Of a stretch of 48,802 nucleotides of DNA, positions 34,107-42,830 are shown piece after piece. Under the pieces are notes generated by a model. The model searched no databases, was not told the DNA's origin, and saw only the letters and a list, made by a program, of their open reading frames with translations. The stretch is taken from assembly GCA_002421845.1 (NCBI GenBank), contig DISL01000119.1:1-48802 (forward strand), given 5' to 3'. This DNA comes from Epsilonproteobacteria bacterium UBA6211. GTDB lineage: Bacteria > Campylobacterota > Campylobacteria > Campylobacterales > Arcobacteraceae. Both the position numbers and the translations under genes were made by a program. Within the stretch, counting starts at the first letter, position 1. Each line of letters opens with the position of its first letter.

Positions 34107-34871
34107 TTATTTGTACTTAACGGTGACTTTTTCGTCGCTGTAGGTACTTTCAAATTTGCTTATAGGCTCTTTTAGCTCTACGACGACCCTAAAAAATCCT
34201 TCACTTTCATGGTTACCTATCGCTATTTGCTTGAAATATTTATGGTCTAAATCAAACCTTTTTGTTTTAAAGTTAGTTTCGGCTCTAAAATCAAATACGA
34301 TTTTATTTTCAGCCTCTATATCCAATTTTTTAGATACTTTATATTTTGATGATATTATTTCTACTTTATTATCGGTATATGATATGTTTAAGAACTTCAA
34401 ACCTGTTTTGATGTTTTTTGAAGATGGTGCAGACTCTTTTTGAATCTTTGGCTCACTTTTGAGTGTTACGTTTTCTTTAGCTTCTTTTGATTCAACTTGA
34501 GGTTTTACAAGGGCTATTTTTTCTTGACTAGGCTCTTTTGGAGGTATTTTTTCTTCTACTATTGCACTCTTACTCTCCGCTGTTTTTTGGATAGTTTGTG
34601 CTACTTTAGGTTGAATCTTTGGTTCTTCTTTGACGCTTTCAACTTTTTTAGGAGGAGTAGGGGTAGGTTTTATTTTTGTCTCTTCTTTTTTACCTATAGA
34701 CTCATCAATATATACTTTTGAATCATTTTTTATTATGTCTAAATCTTGTTTATCCAAAAACCTCTCAAGCAATCTGTTTTTTTCTTCCTCAAACTCCTGA
34801 GTCGGAACAAAAGGATTTTCTCTTGCATAAGATATAATGATGAAAATAAACAATAAAAATAGACTTTTCAT
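34107..34871 (-). CDS. AMIN-domain periplasmic protein
   Basis: A signal peptide (MKSLFLLFIFIIISYA) leads a Pro/Lys/Glu-rich linker (residues about 60-160). A C-terminal AMIN-type domain (LKFLNISYTDNKVEI to the end) follows. AMIN domains bind peptidoglycan or localise envelope proteins. The ATG region overlaps the FtsB-like gene by four bases, which suggests a link to cell division or wall synthesis. Total length is 254 residues. Confidence 0.78.
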   Translation of the reverse strand: MKSLFLLFIFIIISYARENPFVPTQEFEEEKNRLLERFLDKQDLDIIKNDSKVYIDESIGKKEETKIKPTPTPPKKVESVKEEPKIQPKVAQTIQKTAESKSAIVEEKIPPKEPSQEKIALVKPQVESKEAKENVTLKSEPKIQKESAPSSKNIKTGLKFLNISYTDNKVEIISSKYKVSKKLDIEAENKIVFDFRAETNFKTKRFDLDHKYFKQIAIGNHESEGFFRVVVELKEPISKFESTYSDEKVTVKYK

Positions 34872-35143
34872 TCCTTCGGCTCCAAATTCTTTAATTCAAA
34901 ATACTCTTTTTGTAACCTAGCATTATCTGCTTGTAACCGTATAATCTCATTTTGGAGATGTGCCTCTTTTTGCTTTAATGCACTATAAACCTCTATAGAG
35001 TTATCTCCAAAAAATAAATCTGCAATATGCTGTGCAAAAAATACGGTTACAAGTACCAAAAATAAAACAATAAAAATAAATCTAATCCCATTTTGTCTAG
35101 TATCAAATCTTTTTGCTCGTATATTTTTGGCTATATTTTTCAT
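34868..35143 (-). CDS. FtsB/DivIC-like septum formation initiator
   Basis: The 91-residue protein has a short basic cytoplasmic tail, one membrane helix (residues about 20-40) and a coiled coil (about 55-88) with the repeat LQNEIIRLQADNARLQKEY. This is the bitopic FtsB/DivIC plan of the divisome. It starts three bases after eno and is followed by the AMIN gene, the same order seen next to eno in other Campylobacterota. Confidence 0.82.
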   Translation of the reverse strand: MKNIAKNIRAKRFDTRQNGIRFIFIVLFLVLVTVFFAQHIADLFFGDNSIEVYSALKQKEAHLQNEIIRLQADNARLQKEYFELKNLEPKE

Positions 35144-35146
35144 ATA

Positions 35147-36418
35147 TTAGTTAAACAAACTTTTCCCTAAATATTCACTGATTCCAAGCTCATTAGATAT
35201 TTCAAGAAGTCTATTGTACTTAGCATTTCTCTCACCTCTGCTTGTAGCTCCCGTTTTGATTTGACCAGTATTTAACGCTACTGCAAAATCAGCTATAAAG
35301 CTATCTTCACTCTCACCGCTTCTATGACTCATAATACAAGTATATCCGCTTCTTTGAGCAAGTCTTACCGTTTGCATAGTTTCACTTACGCTTCCGATTT
35401 GGTTTGGTTTGATAAGGATTGAGTTACCTATACCTTGTTTGATACCTTCAGCTAGGATTGAAGCATTTGTTACAAACAAATCATCACCTACAAGTTGTAC
35501 TTTATCACCTAATTTTTCCGTAAGTATTTTCCATCCTGCCCAATCATCTTCACTCAAACCGTCTTCTATAGAAACTATTGGATATTTTGCACATAGATTT
35601 GCATAATATTCTACAAGCTCTGCACTTGTAAGTTCTCTATTTTCAGAGTGAAGTACATATTTACCTGCGTCATTGATAAGCTCACTAGCAGCAACATCAA
35701 GTGCTATTGCTATTTGTTCACCTGCTTTATAACCTGCTTTTTCTATAGCTTGTACTATTACAGATATTGGTTCTTCGTTGTTTTTAAGATTTGGAGCAAA
35801 ACCACCCTCGTCACCTACAGCCGTACTCTCACCCATAGAATCGATGATTTTTTTCAACGTTTGATAAATTTCAGCTACTGCTCTAAGACCGTCTTTGAAG
35901 TTCTCAAATCCAACAGGCATAATCATATATTCTTGGAAATCAACAGAGTTATTTGCGTGTTCTCCACCGTTGATGATGTTGAACATCGGTACAGGCATAG
36001 TCATACCGTTTGCACCGCCAAGGTATCTGTAAAGTGGGATTTTCAAGCTTGTAGCAGCTGCTCTTGCTACTGCCATAGATACACCTAGAACAGCATTTGC
36101 ACCTAGATTTGAATAGTTGTTCGTACCGTCAAGTTCTTTCATCGCACCGTCAACCATAGCTTGATTAAACGGAGTCATACCCACAAGCTCATCAGCTATT
36201 GCACTGTTTACGTTTTCAACAGCTTTTAATACACCCTTACCTAAAAATCTGCTATCACCGTCTCTTAATTCTAAAGCTTCTCTTTTACCCGTACTTGCAC
36301 CGCTTGGAACTATAGCACTTCCAACACTTCCGTCACTAAGTACTACCGTTGCTCTAACCGTAGGATTACCTCTACTATCTAATACTTCATCTGCATAAAC
36401 ATTATCTATGTATATCAA
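35147..36418 (-). CDS. eno: Enolase
   Basis: The 423-residue protein has the enolase signatures: DSRGNPTV, SGASTGKREALELRDGD, ALDVAASE, SIEDGLSEDDW, and LIKPNQIGSVSET. It interconverts 2-phosphoglycerate and phosphoenolpyruvate. The start is TTG at 36418, with AGGAG six bases upstream. In many relatives recA precedes eno directly; here a ~3.9-kb accessory segment lies between them. A TATAGT -10-like element on the minus strand (about 36448-36453) may give eno its own promoter. Confidence 0.96.
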   Translation of the reverse strand: MIYIDNVYADEVLDSRGNPTVRATVVLSDGSVGSAIVPSGASTGKREALELRDGDSRFLGKGVLKAVENVNSAIADELVGMTPFNQAMVDGAMKELDGTNNYSNLGANAVLGVSMAVARAAATSLKIPLYRYLGGANGMTMPVPMFNIINGGEHANNSVDFQEYMIMPVGFENFKDGLRAVAEIYQTLKKIIDSMGESTAVGDEGGFAPNLKNNEEPISVIVQAIEKAGYKAGEQIAIALDVAASELINDAGKYVLHSENRELTSAELVEYYANLCAKYPIVSIEDGLSEDDWAGWKILTEKLGDKVQLVGDDLFVTNASILAEGIKQGIGNSILIKPNQIGSVSETMQTVRLAQRSGYTCIMSHRSGESEDSFIADFAVALNTGQIKTGATSRGERNAKYNRLLEISNELGISEYLGKSLFN

Positions 36419-36496
36419 TTTAGTCTCCTAAAAATATTTTCATATATTTTACTATAATTTTCATTGAAAAGTGCTTTAAAAGAAATAAGCTGAATT

Positions 36497-37756
36497 TTAC
36501 TTGTTTAACGAAAGCCGTAATTCTTTATCAATTTTTGATATGGTTTGTTCTTTTATATCTAATTCTTTTGCCTTAGTTCTAAAATACGAAAATATTTCTG
36601 CAATTTGTTCTAGGTACTCTTTTGCAACATTTTCTTTTATGGAGTGTTGTTTTGCTAATTGTAAAATATCTTTTTGTGTAAAGTCATTTGTTTTGCCATT
36701 TAATGACAACTGATGATTTTTTGTATAGCCTGTCCCATTTGAATATGTAATGTCATAAGCAGGACTTAATCTCCAGTTACCATTTTTATCCATTGTAAAT
36801 GCAAAGTTTTTTGCATGGTCATCTTGATTTCTTCCAACTATATTGAAAATCATCCTTTTAAACTGCTCATTTACAGCTTGTTGGCTTCCTGTGAGGTATC
36901 TTGTAAGCCTTAAAAGTTCATCATAAGAGTAGTGCATTGGAATATTAAAGTTTGTATGAGTAATACCAGATACTGAGTGCAAATGTAAAGCTTCACCACC
37001 AATTCTATCAAATCGCTTTATGAGATAATGAGCTAAATTTCCATGAGCTAAAAGCTCTATTTTTGGCACATCTATACCTATATCATTTGCCATACTCATA
37101 TAAAGATATTCTAATTTTGTATAATCACTACTATTCCCATCATCTTTTTGCATATCAAATTTAATCAAATAGTGTTCAAAATCCTCTTTTAAATCCCTTT
37201 TGACGCCACTTATTATCTCTTTACTAGATTCGTTATATCCTATAATTGCTTTTGCTCTAGCCCCTCCTGCACTTGCGGCACTATCCATAAAACTAAGCAT
37301 TTCATCAACTACTTCTATAGCATTACCGCTTATGATTTTCTTTGCATTTTCATAAAAACTTTGAAGTTCTACTAATTCATTGATTTTAGATTCATTAGCT
37401 TTGTGAATAATAGGCTTATAAGTAATAGCTCCCATACTTTTATCACCCACAAACATTAATTTTTGAATTATAGTAAGCTCATGTACCGGAATATTTTTTG
37501 ATTCAAAATATCTTTCAATTACTTTTGTTCCAAATTTATCCGGCAATGTATCGTGAAATACTCCAGCCAAACCTTCAAAATACCTATCATCATTGTTTGT
37601 ATATACTCCATTATATGATAGTGGCAGTTTAAGTGGCGAAATTTCAAGATTTGAGGTAAGGAATCCCTTATCATATTCAAAATACACAACTCCACCTTTG
37701 AGTAAGATAGTGCCTATTTTTTTATCAAATATAAAAGCTTCAACCTCCATACTCAT
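36497..37756 (-). CDS. hipA: HipA-type toxin kinase
   Basis: The 419-residue protein has a HipA N-terminal domain (residues 1-110) and a kinase domain. It has a Gly/Ser-rich loop SAASAGGARAKA (about 159-170), the catalytic loop NQDDHAKN (310-317) and the metal-binding SPAYDIT (331-337). In E. coli, HipA phosphorylates glutamyl-tRNA synthetase and induces persistence. All kinase residues are present, so it is probably active. The ATG overlaps the hipB stop (ATGA). The gene is between eno and hipB in the accessory island. Confidence 0.93.
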   Translation of the reverse strand: MSMEVEAFIFDKKIGTILLKGGVVYFEYDKGFLTSNLEISPLKLPLSYNGVYTNNDDRYFEGLAGVFHDTLPDKFGTKVIERYFESKNIPVHELTIIQKLMFVGDKSMGAITYKPIIHKANESKINELVELQSFYENAKKIISGNAIEVVDEMLSFMDSAASAGGARAKAIIGYNESSKEIISGVKRDLKEDFEHYLIKFDMQKDDGNSSDYTKLEYLYMSMANDIGIDVPKIELLAHGNLAHYLIKRFDRIGGEALHLHSVSGITHTNFNIPMHYSYDELLRLTRYLTGSQQAVNEQFKRMIFNIVGRNQDDHAKNFAFTMDKNGNWRLSPAYDITYSNGTGYTKNHQLSLNGKTNDFTQKDILQLAKQHSIKENVAKEYLEQIAEIFSYFRTKAKELDIKEQTISKIDKELRLSLNK

Positions 37757-38046
37757 TTATCTATCCTTTTTGGTAGCTTATCTCTGTTTTTTATTTCATC
37801 AAGAGTTTTATACTCTCTTGATTTAAGTAAGCCGTTGAGATTATCAAACATTTTTAAAGCCATGAAGAGTTTTATTAAGTTTTCAAAAGAAATTTTATGT
37901 GAATAAATAAATTGCTTATAAGTAGGCAATGGAATATCTGCCATTTGTGCCAATTCTTTTTGTTGAAGCTTTTGGGTTTTACGAGTAGTTTCTACTAAAT
38001 CTACAGCTTTTTTTATTATTTCAATGGGTGTATGTAATTCAATCAT
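37753..38046 (-). CDS. hipB: HipB-type antitoxin
   Basis: The 97-residue protein has a Cro/C1-type HTH (about 25-65: LQQKELAQMADIPLPTYKQFIYSHKISFENLIKLFMAL). The C-terminal tail is basic. HipB binds HipA and represses the operon. The divergent intergenic space holds a pair of 21-base inverted arms which could be its operator. Confidence 0.85.
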   Translation of the reverse strand: MIELHTPIEIIKKAVDLVETTRKTQKLQQKELAQMADIPLPTYKQFIYSHKISFENLIKLFMALKMFDNLNGLLKSREYKTLDEIKNRDKLPKRIDK

Positions 38047-38057
38047 CTTAATCCTAT

Positions 38058-38114
38058 GTATATTATAATATATATAATCTGGCTAAATATACTACAATAT
38101 ATATTATATTATAC
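38058..38114. promoter_or_regulatory. Inverted-repeat operator candidate of hipBA
   Basis: Two 21-base arms (38058-38078 and 38094-38114) are reverse complements at 18 of 21 positions, with a 15-base gap. They lie 12 bases upstream of hipB. Most of the match is alternating T/A, so chance similarity is easier than usual. Confidence 0.5.
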
Positions 38115-38293
38115 TTAATCCTTTTATAGAATAAAATCTATCACGAACAACTGTTTTGGCTTTTATGACAGATATAATTCTTAACCACAATATTCCTCTC
38201 AATAAATAAACATAAAAACTATATTATAAACTTAAAATTTATTAAAAAATATCTCTAATAGCAATATTTTCTATACTAAAATGTGCAATAAGA

Positions 38294-38305
38294 CCTTATA
38301 TAAGG
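38294..38305. repeat. Palindrome CCTTATATAAGG in the hipB-RT gap
   Basis: A perfect 12-base palindrome, nearly the only GC-containing symmetric site in the 377-base gap. It lies about 45 bases before the reverse-transcriptase -35, so it could be a regulator site. The rest of 38115-38340 is plain AT-rich DNA with no ORF that I can support. Confidence 0.45.
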
Positions 38306-38350
38306 GGTTTGTCGTTGTTTTTATATACGATATTTTATGTATGTTATTTA

Positions 38351-38379
38351 TTGATTTTTCATGGTGTTTTATATATAAT
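38351..38379 (+). promoter_or_regulatory. Promoter of the reverse transcriptase gene
   Basis: A -35 TTGATT (38351-38356) and -10 TATAAT (38374-38379) are separated by exactly 17 bases. Transcription would begin near 38386, leaving a ~38-base leader with AAAGGAG before the ATG. A long 5' non-coding RNA on this transcript is therefore unlikely. Confidence 0.65.
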
Positions 38380-38423
38380 GTGGATTGAATAAATAGTTAT
38401 ATTGCAGATGATAAAGGAGTTTT

Positions 38424-40142
38424 ATGACTTTAGATGACTTATTAAGAAAGGGCTATTTCCCGAAAGAATTACCACCACCATTTACTACAGAGACTTTTGC
38501 TGATTATTTTGGGGCTAAAAACAGTTTTAATAGTTATAGAGGTAATGAAAACAAGTCTATTTATGCAGAGTTTTCTATTCCAAAAATAAGTTTTTCAAGA
38601 ACAAAAGTAGCTTTGATTAACCCATTTAATTATCTTCTTTTAGCTGAAGTCATTATAGACAACTGGACTAATATTGAATCTATCTACAATAGGTCTACTA
38701 TTACAACATCACTACCTTCCTTGAATGGTAATACTTTCCAAACAAAAAGCTCTTTTCGAGAGTTTAAAGAATCAGCATTAATAGAATCATTTGGCACAGA
38801 TGTACTCCTAAGAACAGATGTATCAAGATTTTACTCATCAATTTATACACATAGCATCCCTTGGGCAATACATACAAAGGCTGTTGCAAAAAACAATAGA
38901 GGGAATAGTCTATTTGGAAATAAAATTGACACATCTATACGAAACTGTCAAGATCAGCAAACAAATGGAATACCAATAGGTCCTATTACGTCCCTTATTA
39001 TTGCTGAAATCCTCTTATGTACTATTGACAAAGAACTTGCGACAAGTTGGACAATAAAAGGGAAGCGATATATCGATGATTACATGGTCTTCTTTGACAA
39101 TAGTATTCGAGCTGAAGAGTTTATGCAAAAGCTACAAATTTTGTTAATGGATTTTCAATTAGAGGTAAATACTACTAAAACTTCAATAGAAAAATTACCT
39201 TATGAACTTGAAGATATTTGGTTGACTGAAATAAGTACATTTTTTGCTACTTCATTCAATTTAGAGCAAAGATTATTTTTAACGAAGATGTATAGTAAAA
39301 CTCTCACCTTAGTTAAAAAACATCCAAATAAATATATCATCAAATACATTATTCATATCATAAAAAATTACTATATCGAAAAGGATAACTGGGAACTGTT
39401 TCAAACATATTTACTTAACCTAACAAGACTTGAACCATCAATTTTGCCTGAAACCCTAAGAATAATTCTTTCTTACCATTCATCCTTTGGTTTCTCTTTG
39501 CAAAAAGTAAAAATCTTTTATCGGTCATTAATTGAAGAACATTTATTAAAGGGAAATAACTTTGAAGTTTCATGGTCATTGTGGTCTTTGATTGAATTGG
39601 GACAATCAATAGACTCTATATTGGCTGACCAAATACTTTTAAGTGATGATGGATGTTCAAAATTGATTCTATTGGATATGGAAAACAAAAATTTGATTGA
39701 TGGAAGTCTGTCCACAAAAGTTACTATACAAGGGAATATCATTAAAGATGACCTTTATAATCGAAATTGGTTGTTTGTATATGAATCTTTTACTAAAAAT
39801 TGGCTAACTGTTAATACTGGAGTTCATCCTGTATTGAATGATGCCTTTTTTAAGAAACTGCACAATGAAAACATAACTTTTTATGATTCCTCGAAAAATA
39901 TTGATACCTTCAATATTGATGATTTAAAAGTCGGTGATATTTCAAGCTTTCAAATTGATAGTCAAGAATTGCTCTCTCTCCTAGGCAACATGAAAACAAA
40001 AATATCAGATGCAGATGATTTTGATGGAATCAAAGATACTTATCAGGATTTACTATCAATATTTGAACAGTTTATTGAAGATACAAATGATGAGTTTTCT
40101 GAACATATTAAAAAGTTAATAAAGAAAAAAGATGAGTATTAA
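38424..40142 (+). CDS. Abi/UG-type reverse transcriptase (putative antiphage)
   Basis: The 572-residue protein has an N-terminal RT domain: motif A TDVSRFYSSIYTHSIPWAIH (Asp132), motif B NGIPIGP (181-187), motif C YIDD (216-219), and a motif D/E-like LEVNTTKTSIEKL. The FYSSIYTHSIPWA form is typical of the AbiA/AbiK and 'unknown group' defence RTs. The C-terminal ~280 residues are helix-rich with no recognised domain; one nominal RxxxxxH (RIILSYH, about 347-353) occurs, but I do not call it HEPN. There is no intron maturase, retron ncRNA or nitrilase partner. Its own promoter is divergent from hipBA. The UG subtype cannot be assigned from sequence alone. Confidence 0.85.
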   Translation: MTLDDLLRKGYFPKELPPPFTTETFADYFGAKNSFNSYRGNENKSIYAEFSIPKISFSRTKVALINPFNYLLLAEVIIDNWTNIESIYNRSTITTSLPSLNGNTFQTKSSFREFKESALIESFGTDVLLRTDVSRFYSSIYTHSIPWAIHTKAVAKNNRGNSLFGNKIDTSIRNCQDQQTNGIPIGPITSLIIAEILLCTIDKELATSWTIKGKRYIDDYMVFFDNSIRAEEFMQKLQILLMDFQLEVNTTKTSIEKLPYELEDIWLTEISTFFATSFNLEQRLFLTKMYSKTLTLVKKHPNKYIIKYIIHIIKNYYIEKDNWELFQTYLLNLTRLEPSILPETLRIILSYHSSFGFSLQKVKIFYRSLIEEHLLKGNNFEVSWSLWSLIELGQSIDSILADQILLSDDGCSKLILLDMENKNLIDGSLSTKVTIQGNIIKDDLYNRNWLFVYESFTKNWLTVNTGVHPVLNDAFFKKLHNENITFYDSSKNIDTFNIDDLKVGDISSFQIDSQELLSLLGNMKTKISDADDFDGIKDTYQDLLSIFEQFIEDTNDEFSEHIKKLIKKKDEY

Positions 40143-40158
40143 GAGATATAACAAAACA

Positions 40159-40366
40159 TTGGAGAGAAATATTTGACCCTATGGCTAATTTATTTCTCAA
40201 CTCAAACGTTATCTAAAAAGCTATCAAGGAATTTAAAAAGCCAAAAATAAAAAAGCTTTAGGAAGTTCAAGGCAAAAAAGGTTCTAAAACAAGGAGTTTA
40301 CATATAGTAAATGACGCAGGTTTAGAATCTTTTTGAACGCAGAAATTTCAAAGCTTTTTTATTTTT
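40159..40366. repeat. Fold-back sequences downstream of the reverse transcriptase
   Basis: Two inverted structures fill the RT-recA gap. First, GAGAAATATTTGACC...TTATTTCTC near 40162-40198. Second, a long imperfect palindrome from about 40243 to 40366. Its outer arms share AATAAAAAAGCTTT, its middle arms read AAAGGTTCTAAAAC and GTTTAGAATCTTT, and its centre is TTTACATATAGTAAA. It could be a small RNA, a degenerate MITE, or the recA terminator region. Confidence 0.55.
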
Positions 40367-41388
40367 TATTCGTCGTCTGTTGAGCTATCTAGTAGATTTA
40401 CCATACCCATAGCATCTTTAATCTTACCTTCTACCTCAACCGCTATTACCGGATTATCTTTCAAAAACTGCTTAGCATTTTCTCTACCTTGACCTATTTT
40501 TTGGTCATTGTAGCTAAACCAAGCTCCGGCTTTGTCGATAATATCAAGTTTTACGCCGTAATCCACAAGCTCACCCATTTTACTTATACCTTCACCGAAC
40601 ATTATGTCAAATTCAGCTTGTTTAAACGGAGGTGCGACTTTGTTTTTTACGACTTTTACTTTTGCACGGTTACCTATACTTTGTTCACCTTGTTTTAGCG
40701 TAGCTATTCTTCTTATATCAAGTCTAACCGAAGCATAAAATTTCAAAGCATTTCCACCTGTCGTAGTCTCAGGGCTTCCATATCCCGTCATACCTATTTT
40801 CATCCTAATTTGGTTGATAAATATTACGGTACAATTCATTTTATTTAAAAGACCCGTGATTTTTCTAAGAGCTTTTGACATCAATCTAGCCTGAACACCC
40901 ACTTGTTGGTCATCCATATCACCGTCAATCTCTACTTTCGGTGTAAGAGCGGCAACAGAATCCACTACTATTAGATTTACTGCACCGCTTCTTATTACCG
41001 TTTCTAGTATTTCAAGTGCTTGTTCACCGTAATCAGGCTGAGAAACAAGTAGATTATCTATATCAACACCTAGATTTTTTGCATACCCTATATCAAGAGC
41101 ATGTTCTGCATCTATAAAGGCACAAACGCCGCCTTTTTTCTGACACTCTGCAATCATATGAAGCGTCAATGTAGTTTTACCGCTACTTTCAGGCCCATAA
41201 ACCTCTACTACCCTTCCAACAGGAATACCGCCAACACCCAAAGCCAAATCAAGTCCAAGAGAACCAGTACTGATAGTTTCTACAGGTACTACCTCTTTGT
41301 CCCCAAGCCTTACCAATGTACCTTTACCGAATGTTTTGTCTATTTGTTTAATAGCAAGTTCTAACGATTTCTTTTGTTCTTCAGTCAT
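40366..41388 (-). CDS. recA: Recombinase A
   Basis: This 340-residue protein has Walker A GPESSGKT, the DNA-binding loops (AALTPKVEIDGDMDDQQVG; NQIRMKIGMTGYGSPETTTGGNALKFYASVR) and a DDE acidic C-terminus. It catalyses strand exchange and LexA-type co-protease functions. purB lies upstream with a palindrome in between. In many Campylobacterota eno follows directly; here hipBA and a reverse transcriptase intervene. Confidence 0.98.
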   Translation of the reverse strand: MTEEQKKSLELAIKQIDKTFGKGTLVRLGDKEVVPVETISTGSLGLDLALGVGGIPVGRVVEVYGPESSGKTTLTLHMIAECQKKGGVCAFIDAEHALDIGYAKNLGVDIDNLLVSQPDYGEQALEILETVIRSGAVNLIVVDSVAALTPKVEIDGDMDDQQVGVQARLMSKALRKITGLLNKMNCTVIFINQIRMKIGMTGYGSPETTTGGNALKFYASVRLDIRRIATLKQGEQSIGNRAKVKVVKNKVAPPFKQAEFDIMFGEGISKMGELVDYGVKLDIIDKAGAWFSYNDQKIGQGRENAKQFLKDNPVIAVEVEGKIKDAMGMVNLLDSSTDDE

Positions 41389-41448
41389 TTTCTACCCTTT
41401 TTGTTTTCTTATGATGCAATTTTATCAGAAAAATATCTTTAATATGAG

Positions 41449-41471
41449 AAATATTGCAAATTGCAATATTT
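41449..41471. terminator. Palindrome between purB and recA (possible terminator)
   Basis: AAATATTGCAA and TTGCAATATTT are perfect 11-base arms around a single A. It begins four bases after the purB stop. The run after it on the minus strand is only TCTC, so it is a weak terminator; an operator for recA is the alternative. Confidence 0.45.
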
Positions 41472-41474
41472 TAT

Positions 41475-42803
41475 TTACTTAAATACTCTTTTGAAAATAT
41501 TATCCACATTTTTTGTGTAATATTCATAGTTAAAACACTCTCTTATTTGCTCTTCACTTAGTTTACTTCTAAGCTCATCATCCGCAAGAAGATATTGAAG
41601 ATATAAAGACTCACCTTTTTCATTAGTAGTCGGTTTACCTTTTTGTATCTCTTCCCACACTTTCATAGCATTTCTTTGGATGATTCTATAAGCATCTTCT
41701 CTACTTACACCTTGTAAAGGAAGCTCAAGAAGTACCCTTTGAGAAAATACAAGTCCACCTGTTAGGTTTAGATTTTTCATCATATTTTCCGGCATTACAG
41801 TTAAGTTTGCAATAACACTATTCATTCTATGAAGCATAAAATCGGTTGTTATGAAGCTATCAGGAAGCCAAAATCTCTCCGTTGAACTGTGGCTTATATC
41901 TCTTTCATGCCAAAGAGCTACGTTTTCCATAGCAGGGATACAATATGCTCTTATCATCCTTGCAAGTCCCGTGATATTTTCAGTCAAAATAGGGTTTCTT
42001 TTGTGTGGCATAGCAGAACTTCCCTTTTGCCCTTTTGCAAAATACTCTTCAGCCTCATAAACTTCCGTTCTTTGAAGGTGTCTTACTTGAACTGCAAATT
42101 TTTCAACAGAACTAGCCAATAATGCCAATGCCGTAGCAAGTCTTGCATATCTATCTCTATGGATTACTTGATTTGAACAAGGCTCAGGTTTAAGACCAAG
42201 CTCTGCCATAGCAAACTCTTCAAGCTCCAAAGGAGCATGGGCAAAATTCCCCATAGCACCGCTTATTTGTCCTACGGCAATAACTTCCATAGTCTCTTCA
42301 AGATTTTTTAGATGTCTTGCTGCTTCATCATACCAAACCGCAAGAGTCAAACCAAAAGTAATAGGCTCACCGTGGATACCGTGACTTCTTCCAACCATCA
42401 AAGTATATTTATGTTCCATTGCTCTTTTTTTGATAGATTCCATAAGCATTTTTACATCATCGATAATTATTTGTAAAGAATCTCTCATTTGTAAAGCAAC
42501 ACCGGTATCAACTGCATCACTACTTGTCATACCGTAGTGAAACCATCTTGATTCTTCACCTAGCGACTCGCTTACGCTTGTATTAAAAGCTATTAGGTCG
42601 TGCTTTGTAACAGCTTCTATCTCTTCTATTCTCTCTACGGAAAATTTTGCATTTTGTACAATCTTTTGACAATCCTCATCAGGTATTAGCCCTAATTTGT
42701 TCCAAGCTTTAACCGCAGCTTTTTCTACTTCTAGCCAAGCAGCATATCTTGCATGTTGTGTCCATAAATCAGCCATTTGAGGTCTTGCATATCTTTCAAC
42801 CAT
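41475..42803 (-). CDS. purB: Adenylosuccinate lyase
   Basis: The 442-residue protein begins MVERYARPQMADLWT and has the superfamily signature SSAMPHKRNP, plus MTSSDAVDT and GRSHGIHGEPIT. It catalyses two steps of purine synthesis, forming fumarate each time. The ATG at 42803 has AAGGA upstream. An in-frame extension to 42893 exists but is made of tandem repeat DNA and is not protein-like. Confidence 0.96.
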   Translation of the reverse strand: MVERYARPQMADLWTQHARYAAWLEVEKAAVKAWNKLGLIPDEDCQKIVQNAKFSVERIEEIEAVTKHDLIAFNTSVSESLGEESRWFHYGMTSSDAVDTGVALQMRDSLQIIIDDVKMLMESIKKRAMEHKYTLMVGRSHGIHGEPITFGLTLAVWYDEAARHLKNLEETMEVIAVGQISGAMGNFAHAPLELEEFAMAELGLKPEPCSNQVIHRDRYARLATALALLASSVEKFAVQVRHLQRTEVYEAEEYFAKGQKGSSAMPHKRNPILTENITGLARMIRAYCIPAMENVALWHERDISHSSTERFWLPDSFITTDFMLHRMNSVIANLTVMPENMMKNLNLTGGLVFSQRVLLELPLQGVSREDAYRIIQRNAMKVWEEIQKGKPTTNEKGESLYLQYLLADDELRSKLSEEQIRECFNYEYYTKNVDNIFKRVFK

Positions 42804-42830
42804 CTTTTTTCCTTGAAAAGGATTAAAGTA

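Noticed and set aside
39462..39485. HEPN motif (RIILSYH) in the RT C-terminal region
   Set aside because: A single Rx5H match in a 570-residue protein is expected by chance, and the surrounding residues lack the usual polar residue after Arg.
39415..39742. Antisense ORFs within the RT gene
   Set aside because: They have no ribosome site and no recognisable protein features; they reflect the low stop density opposite the RT frame.
38424..40142. Group II intron or retron reverse transcriptase
   Set aside because: No maturase/HNH domain, no intron RNA domain V-like sequence, and no msr-msd-like inverted RNA upstream; motif A fits Abi/UG RTs better.
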